Positions 59,060 through 64,000 of a stretch of 64,000 nucleotides of DNA are shown piece after piece (position 1 is the first letter of the stretch; every line of letters begins with the position of its first letter). The notes below the pieces were generated by a model that worked only from the letters and a program-made list of their open reading frames with translations, ran no database searches and had not been told where the DNA came from. Origin of the DNA: Deltaproteobacteria bacterium (GTDB lineage Bacteria; SAR324; JACQKK01); contig JAOUEW010000001.1 in assembly GCA_029858505.1 (NCBI GenBank), forward strand, positions 806,001-870,000, given 5' to 3'. A program made the position numbers and the translations under genes.

Positions 59060-61699
59060 TTACTTCGTCATGACGTAAACAGCCCTGCCGGTGGCGTCTG
59101 CGGCGGTTGCGGTGACCTTGATGTAGGCGCTCGTTCCCGCGACCGTGACGTTGAAGGAACAGACACCAAGAGAACAGGTTCCCCACGGCGTGACATAGCC
59201 CGTGTCAGAGTACACCAAAAGGTTAGCCGCGGTGGTCACCAGGGTTCCCGTGGCGTCATACAGGGCCGCGGTATGGGTGCCCGTGGATGTAAAGGTAAAT
59301 TTATAGTAACTGCTTCCGGTGCCGTTGGGGCCCACTTCGCTGGCCGACACCACGTTGATGAAAGGAATCACAACGGGTGCCGCAACGGTTCCCTGGCTGA
59401 TGTATGGAGACTTTATCGTGAAGGGGGTGGCGGTTACGCCAATCACTTTCACCCAGCTCCAGCCAGTATTGGTTGCGGTGCAGGTATCCGCCGTCACGCC
59501 GGTATTGGCCGTACATGCCCCCATGTTGGAGGTAATGTTGGCGTCCGTGGTCAGCCCGTTCAGAGTAATGGTATGGGGCACACTAACGGTGTGGTTGATG
59601 ATGTAATATAGATTGCCGTTCAGGGCAACGGAACCGGCAAGCGCCACGCCTTGGGTTAAGGTGCCCGAGGAGGGTCCGTTCCACAGCGTATAGCCGGTGG
59701 TCCCTGCGGGGCTGACCAGCAAATACACCGTGGTGGCTGCGGAGATGGAGAACACGCATCCGGCGGGCAGAGTGGCCGTGCGGCAGGTGCCCGTGGGTTG
59801 CGTTAGCTTACGGTCTAGGTAGGCACCCACAAAGGCGTTGCTTTCGATGACATAGGCTCCTGCCGCGGGGAACGTGACGGCGTAATAATACAACCCGTTC
59901 GCCACGCTAGTGGTTGGGGCCACCTGGGTGTTGTAGGTCCATACGGGGGCGTCCACCGTCAAGACGGTGTTGCCCGCCACCCCCGCCGTAGCGGTGATGG
60001 TCCAGGTGTTTCCCAGGGGGGCAAATTGGCCCACCGTGGCCAATCCACCCGCGGAAAGGGTGACATCGGGGCTCATTCCCGTAATGCTCCAGGTCGCGGT
60101 AGCGGTCAGGTTGGCTGTGGTGGCGTCAGAGTAGTTCCCCGTGGCGGTGAACTGCTGGGTGGCGCCCCCCACCACAAACGGATTGGCCGGGGTAACGCTT
60201 ACGCTGACCAAGTTGGGGTTGCCCACCGTGAGGGTGGTCGTGCCCGTGATGCCCCCACTTACCGCGGAGATGACGGACGTTCCGCCAATGGTTCCTCCAT
60301 TCACCGCCGTGGCCAACCCGCCGCTGGCCCCGTTGAGAATGGTGGCGTTGGTGGTGGTGGCGCTGCTCCAGGTGGCCACGGCGCTTAGGTTGGCCGTGGT
60401 GGCATCTGAGTAGTTCCCCGTGGCGGTGAATTGCTGGGTGGTGCCCCTGGGCACGGTGGGGTTGGCCGGGGTCACCACGATGCTAACCAAGTTGGGGTTG
60501 CCCACGGTGAGGATCGTGGAGCCGGTAACACCCCCGCTTACCGCCTGGATAACGGACGTTCCGCCAATGGTGCCCCCGTTCACCGCGGTGAACACCGCCG
60601 TGTTGTTCACGCCGGAGGTGAATGTGGCGTTGGTGGTGGTGACGCTGGTCCAGGTGATGGCGCCCAGGGTGGCGGCGGTGCCGTCGCTCATGGTGCCCGT
60701 GGCGGTGAACTGCTGGGTGGTGCCTCTGGGCACGGTGGGGTTGGCCGGGGTAACGGCGATGCTGGCCAGCACGGCGGCCCCTACCGTCAGGGTGGTGGTA
60801 CCCGTGATGCCCCCGCTCACCGCCGAGATGACGGACGTTCCGCCAACGGTGCCCCCGTTCACCGCCGTGGCCAAGCCCCCAGCGGTAATGGTGGCGTTGG
60901 TGGTGGTGGCGCTGCTCCAGGTGACAGCGGCGGCACCAAAGGCTCCCGCGGAGGTCAGGTTGGCCGTGTTGGCGTCAGAGAACGTTCCCGTGGCGGTAAA
61001 CTGCTGGGTTTTGCCCCTGGCCACGGTGGGGTTGGCCGGGGTAACGGCAATGCTGACCAAGTTGGGGTTGCCCACCGTGAGGGTGGCGGTACCGGTAATG
61101 CCCCCGTTGGTGGCAGAGATGAGGGAGGTCCCGGAGAGCGTTGCGTTGTTCGGCACGGCAGCCAGCCCGGTTGCCGCCCCAATGATGGCGTTGGCGGTGG
61201 TGCCGCTGCTCCAGCTAGACGAACCGGTCAGGTTGGCCGTGGTGGCATCAGAGTAATTCCCCGTGGCGGTGAATTGGCTGCTGGTGCCCCGCGGAACGGT
61301 GAGGTTGGCTGCGGTGACGGTGATGCTGACCAAGTTGGGATTGCCCACGGTTAAAGTTGAGGTGGCGGTAATCCCCCCAACGGTAGCCGTGATGACGGAC
61401 GTTCCGCCGATGGTTCCACTGTTAATGGCCGTGGCCAAGCCTGTGCTGGTGTTGATGGTGAAGTTGAAGCCGTTTCCGCTGCTCCAAGTCACTCCGTTGG
61501 TGACGTCCACCGTGGAACCATCTGAATATTGACCCGTGGCGGTCAGTTGCTGAGTGGCACCCCGGGGGACAGTGGGGTTGACGGGAGTAATGGAAATGCT
61601 GACCAGGGAGACAGGTTGTGGTGTGCCGCCGCCACCCCCACCGCAAGAAGCCAAGGGCAAGAGCAACAACACCGCCGAAATTTTCATCCAGGTACGCAT
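59060..61699 (-). CDS. Large lipoprotein with six bacterial Ig-like repeats
   Basis: This 879-aa envelope or surface lipoprotein has the lipobox LASC at Cys 19 followed by six Gly, then six Ig-like (BIG2-type) repeats of about 90 residues. Each starts with a strand like SIxVTPANPTVPRGTTQQF and contains ATGNYSDATTANL and GTIGGTSVI. The C-terminal third (about 590-879) has two related beta-rich modules (TYNTQVAPTTSVANGLYYY and later NGTGSSYYKFTFTSTG) that look like pre-peptidase-type C-terminal domains. Repeat DNA is highly similar between units. No catalytic domain is visible. A role in surface adhesion or matrix is likely for such repeats, but unproven. Confidence 0.82.
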   Translation of the reverse strand: MRTWMKISAVLLLLPLASCGGGGGGTPQPVSLVSISITPVNPTVPRGATQQLTATGQYSDGSTVDVTNGVTWSSGNGFNFTINTSTGLATAINSGTIGGTSVITATVGGITATSTLTVGNPNLVSITVTAANLTVPRGTSSQFTATGNYSDATTANLTGSSSWSSGTTANAIIGAATGLAAVPNNATLSGTSLISATNGGITGTATLTVGNPNLVSIAVTPANPTVARGKTQQFTATGTFSDANTANLTSAGAFGAAAVTWSSATTTNATITAGGLATAVNGGTVGGTSVISAVSGGITGTTTLTVGAAVLASIAVTPANPTVPRGTTQQFTATGTMSDGTAATLGAITWTSVTTTNATFTSGVNNTAVFTAVNGGTIGGTSVIQAVSGGVTGSTILTVGNPNLVSIVVTPANPTVPRGTTQQFTATGNYSDATTANLSAVATWSSATTTNATILNGASGGLATAVNGGTIGGTSVISAVSGGITGTTTLTVGNPNLVSVSVTPANPFVVGGATQQFTATGNYSDATTANLTATATWSITGMSPDVTLSAGGLATVGQFAPLGNTWTITATAGVAGNTVLTVDAPVWTYNTQVAPTTSVANGLYYYAVTFPAAGAYVIESNAFVGAYLDRKLTQPTGTCRTATLPAGCVFSISAATTVYLLVSPAGTTGYTLWNGPSSGTLTQGVALAGSVALNGNLYYIINHTVSVPHTITLNGLTTDANITSNMGACTANTGVTADTCTATNTGWSWVKVIGVTATPFTIKSPYISQGTVAAPVVIPFINVVSASEVGPNGTGSSYYKFTFTSTGTHTAALYDATGTLVTTAANLLVYSDTGYVTPWGTCSLGVCSFNVTVAGTSAYIKVTATAADATGRAVYVMTK

Positions 61700-62024
61700 G
61701 ATGGGCTCCCTTTATTTTATAGGTTTACGTTTGTGTCGCTTGACCATGGGATGATCTTCCCCCATTTGGTGTCACAATATATCGTCATCAAAATCTCAAC
61801 GCAATGGCGAAAATGCTAAAAATTTAGCAAAAATGTCAGTGGATTTGATGTCCCGTCATTCAAACAACCCATTTTATGACGTCTTGCTTGGGCGGCCTAA
61901 AAAAACATAGAATTTATGATGTTGCGACATGTTGTTTTATTTGCTTTCTCACGAAAGATGCGACAAGGATAAGCGGGAACTTTTTTGGGGGGGGTAAAAT
62001 ATTGTTTCAGATGAGAAAGACAGT
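61700..62024. promoter_or_regulatory. AT-rich divergent intergenic region
   Basis: This 325-bp A/T-rich gap lies between the Ig-repeat lipoprotein (-) and the AraC-family gene (+). It holds GTAAAATATT near 61995, a possible -10 region for the regulator, and AT-rich stretches at 61795-61830 that could be the lipoprotein promoter or regulator binding sites. No gene is supported. Confidence 0.4.
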
Positions 62025-63017
62025 ATGACGGGAGGAAAACCGATTGACCTGCGGGGTTACTCCCGCGTGGGCATTATGCTGGCCAGCCGAGTTCTAGCGC
62101 GAATGGGGGTGGATCTCTCACCCTTGTTTCAACAACTCCATTTGTTACCGTTGGAGAACTTGTCCACCATGATGGGGGTTCCCCCCTTCGCGGAGGATGC
62201 GTTTTATCAACTCGCCATCCGTTTGTCGAAAGACCCGGCGATTTGCCTGAGGCTGGGGGAGTACGTTTTAAAAGAAGACCTGGGGTTGATGTATTCCTAT
62301 GTGTCGGCGTATCCAACCTTGTTGGAGGGGCTAAAGACCGGAGAATTATGGCGGCAAATCAACGATTGCGAAGTGCGGTTTGTGGAACAGAAAGATGTGA
62401 CCCGTCTGGAATGGCACCCCATCCACCCGCTCATGTGGACCCATGGCATGGCCATGGCGCGCGTAAGCGTGTGCTACCAAATGATGGGCTACATGACAGG
62501 GAAACCCGTGTCTTTGGTGGCGGTCCATTTCCGCCAGCCCCAACCTGCCTACCATGCCTCGTGCGAGGAACGCTTTGGGGCGCCGGTTTTGTGGGGCCAG
62601 CCTGTCGATGCCCTGGTGTTAACCCATAAGCAGTGGAACCAACCGCTCCCCCAGGTCGACCCAGGGCAGATTCTGGCGTTGAAACCCCATGTGGACTCTC
62701 TGCTGCAACCGCCCCCCCTGTTGCCCTGGGCCCAACAAGCCGAGCTTGTCATATGCCAAACCATTTCCCAAGAAGCGTGCACGTTGGAAAACACGGCGAA
62801 ACATCTTAACCTTAAGCCCAGCGCCCTGCGGTATTTTTTAAAGCAAGAAGGAACCTCGTTCATGAGAATCTTGTCGGGCTTTCGGCGGAAGGTCTGCCAG
62901 GAGAAATTACGGGATGGCTGGACTTTGGATCAAATTTCTCCCCTGTTGGGCTATCAAGATTCTCGCCAGTTGCACCGCGCCAAGAAGGTCTGGGAAGTCC
63001 ACCCCGATGAGGTTTGA
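62025..63017 (+). CDS. AraC family transcriptional regulator
   Basis: This 330-aa regulator has an N-terminal ligand or effector domain of the arabinose-binding-domain type (LASRVLARMGVDLSPLF, MGVPPFAEDAFYQLAIRL, LGLMYSYVSAYPTLLEGL) seen in AraC regulators such as OruR/ArgR-like proteins. The C-terminal double helix-turn-helix (about 245-325) shows CTLENTAKHLNLKPSALRYF and TLDQISPLLGYQDSRQLHRA. The second HTH has the usual LGYxDxxxxxRAxK pattern. It is divergent from the Ig-repeat lipoprotein, which may be its target. Ligand unknown. Confidence 0.85.
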   Translation: MTGGKPIDLRGYSRVGIMLASRVLARMGVDLSPLFQQLHLLPLENLSTMMGVPPFAEDAFYQLAIRLSKDPAICLRLGEYVLKEDLGLMYSYVSAYPTLLEGLKTGELWRQINDCEVRFVEQKDVTRLEWHPIHPLMWTHGMAMARVSVCYQMMGYMTGKPVSLVAVHFRQPQPAYHASCEERFGAPVLWGQPVDALVLTHKQWNQPLPQVDPGQILALKPHVDSLLQPPPLLPWAQQAELVICQTISQEACTLENTAKHLNLKPSALRYFLKQEGTSFMRILSGFRRKVCQEKLRDGWTLDQISPLLGYQDSRQLHRAKKVWEVHPDEV

Positions 63018-63133
63018 CGGAAAATCCGCGGTTTGTGCGGGCTTGAATCCCCCCTGTTATCCTCCGCTTCCAAATGTGGTAACCTGAATGTTCATCTTTA
63101 GTTTTATAGATTCCCCAACTCACCCTGCGATTC

Positions 63134-63679
63134 ATGGACGAACAAAACAAACCGGGGGAAAACGCCCAGAGCAATGTCATTTCTTTGGATTCCCGCCGCA
63201 AGGAGCGGAAAAAGAAGGAAGCGGAACAAACCGCCGAGTTCCCGCCGGAAACCCTTCACACCCCCCATGCTGAAAACCTGGAGGCCATTCCCGCCAAGCT
63301 GACTTGGCTGTATTGCCCCGTGTGCGACACCCTGGAATACACCGAACTGGTGATGGAAGGGGGGCGGATGCACAAGTGCGGAACGGTGGTGCAGGAACAA
63401 GTGATCGACATCGACGTGCGGGCCGAGGCCACCCTGGCCCTGGCCAATCTGGAGCGGGCGAAGATTATGCAGGCGTATTTAGACAAAACCCGCGCCGCCT
63501 TTGAGGAATACCTGAACCGCCTGACCCTGATGGCTGGGTCCGTGCCAAGTCCCTACCCCCTTACGCCCGACGTGATGAAACACTTGGCCGTGGCCGAAAT
63601 TGACCCCTTTGGCATGATGGTGCCAGAAGTGTTGCACGAACCCCGCCGCCGCTTTCCCAAGCCCGATAAGGAGAAATAA
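63134..63679 (+). CDS. Zinc-ribbon protein of unknown function upstream of tgt
   Basis: This 181-aa protein has a charged, probably disordered N-terminus ([13 protein letters not shown]), then CPVC (residues about 61-64) and a single later Cys in HKCGT (about 82). The ligands could therefore be Cys, Cys, His and Cys for a zinc ribbon. The C-terminal half is helical ([30 protein letters not shown]) and Pro-rich at the end. It precedes tgt by 5 nt and is almost certainly co-transcribed. I do not recognise the family. Confidence 0.7.
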   Translation: MDEQNKPGENAQSNVISLDSRRKERKKKEAEQTAEFPPETLHTPHAENLEAIPAKLTWLYCPVCDTLEYTELVMEGGRMHKCGTVVQEQVIDIDVRAEATLALANLERAKIMQAYLDKTRAAFEEYLNRLTLMAGSVPSPYPLTPDVMKHLAVAEIDPFGMMVPEVLHEPRRRFPKPDKEK

Positions 63680-63684
63680 CCCCC

Positions 63685-64000
63685 ATGACCCTCACCTTTG
63701 AGCGGCTGGCCGTGGATGGCCAAGCCCGGCTGGGGCGGGTGTCTACCCCTCAGGGCACCATCTCCACCCCGGTGTTCATGCCGGTGGCCACCCAGGGGGC
63801 CCTGAAGGCCCTGCCGCCGGAATGGGCCGCCGAGTCTGGCGCCCAGGCCCTGCTGGCCAACGCCTACCACCTGCACCTGAAACCAGGGGAAGGTTTGGTG
63901 GAAAGCCTGGGGGGGCTGCACAAGTTCATGAACTGGCCTGGGCATATCATCACCGACAGCGGGGGCTACCAGGTGTTTTCTCTGCCCGACCGGCAGATTA
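63685..64000 (+). CDS. tgt: tRNA-guanine transglycosylase (5' part)
   Basis: Tgt swaps guanine 34 for preQ1 in GUN tRNAs. The window ends after about 105 residues. The sequence shows [50 protein letters not shown] and the active-site [14 protein letters not shown] (catalytic Asp and the substrate-binding loop). The gene continues beyond the end. The AAGGAGAA site at about 63668 precedes the ATG. Together with queG, queE and queD this gives four queuosine genes in the window. Confidence 0.95.
   Translation, partial: MTLTFERLAVDGQARLGRVSTPQGTISTPVFMPVATQGALKALPPEWAAESGAQALLANAYHLHLKPGEGLVESLGGLHKFMNWPGHIITDSGGYQVFSLPDRQI

Noticed and set aside
60420-61354. Long + strand frames opposite the Ig-repeat lipoprotein
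   Set aside because: Repeated translation mirrors the Ig repeats on the other strand; no independent start or motif.

Overview
The window is a GC-rich piece of a Gram-negative bacterial chromosome, most likely a proteobacterium. Supporting signs are an outer-membrane porin ending in Phe, two probable lipoproteins, an AmiC-type amidase, a SPOR-domain protein, GlnE, PhoB/PhoR, and the oxygen-independent (early cobalt) cobalamin route. I cannot name the genus from sequence alone. No rRNA, tRNA, prophage or CRISPR array was seen.

Layout. 0.2-6.1 kb: queG (epoxyqueuosine reductase), a DUF523 protein, glnE, and a DUF697-like/SHOCT membrane protein, all on +. 6.1-8.2 kb: ribBA and a reductase-only ribD on -. 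8.3-13.7 kb: a 63-aa protein, an XerC-like recombinase with an eroded active site (-), a FliG/FliM-like protein with a TPR-like tail, a glutamate-cysteine ligase and rsmA. 13.7-23.1 kb: a pentapeptide-repeat membrane protein, a block of dispersed repeats, a lipoprotein, amiC, mutS and a SPOR protein (-). 23.3-29.4 kb: alaS, three tandem double-receiver proteins and a small zinc ribbon.

29.6-48.7 kb is one long cobalamin locus on the - strand. In transcription order it holds an adenosylcobalamin riboswitch, cbtB, cbiX-[2Fe-2S], a DUF3209-like protein, cbiD, cbiC, cbiET, cbiL, cbiG, a NiCoT-like transporter, cbiH, cbiF, cobA-hemD, cobO, cbiA, cobU, cbiB, cobQ/cbiP and cobS. Many neighbours overlap by 4 nt (ATGA). 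CbiG, CbiD and CbiX mark the cobalt-early pathway. No cbiJ/cobK (precorrin-6A reductase) and no cobT are present here.

48.9-64 kb: a 59-aa ORF, queE-queD behind a tiny leader ORF, a secreted unknown, a PhzF-family protein and a GMC oxidoreductase. A phosphate module follows on - (porin, pstS, phoB, phoR), then a large lipoprotein with six Ig-like repeats, an AraC-family regulator, a zinc-ribbon protein and the start of tgt. Queuosine genes (queG, queE, queD, tgt) are therefore scattered over the window.

Scattered in the gaps is a family of roughly 130-220 bp GC-rich elements made of nested inverted repeats. They resemble REPINs or MITEs. Tandem copies lie next to mutS and between cbiD and cbiC, and one copy near 53.8 kb is split by a second hairpin element. 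The most unusual protein-level observations are the FliG/FliM-like-TPR protein, the catalytically degenerate XerC-like protein, and the three double-receiver proteins.
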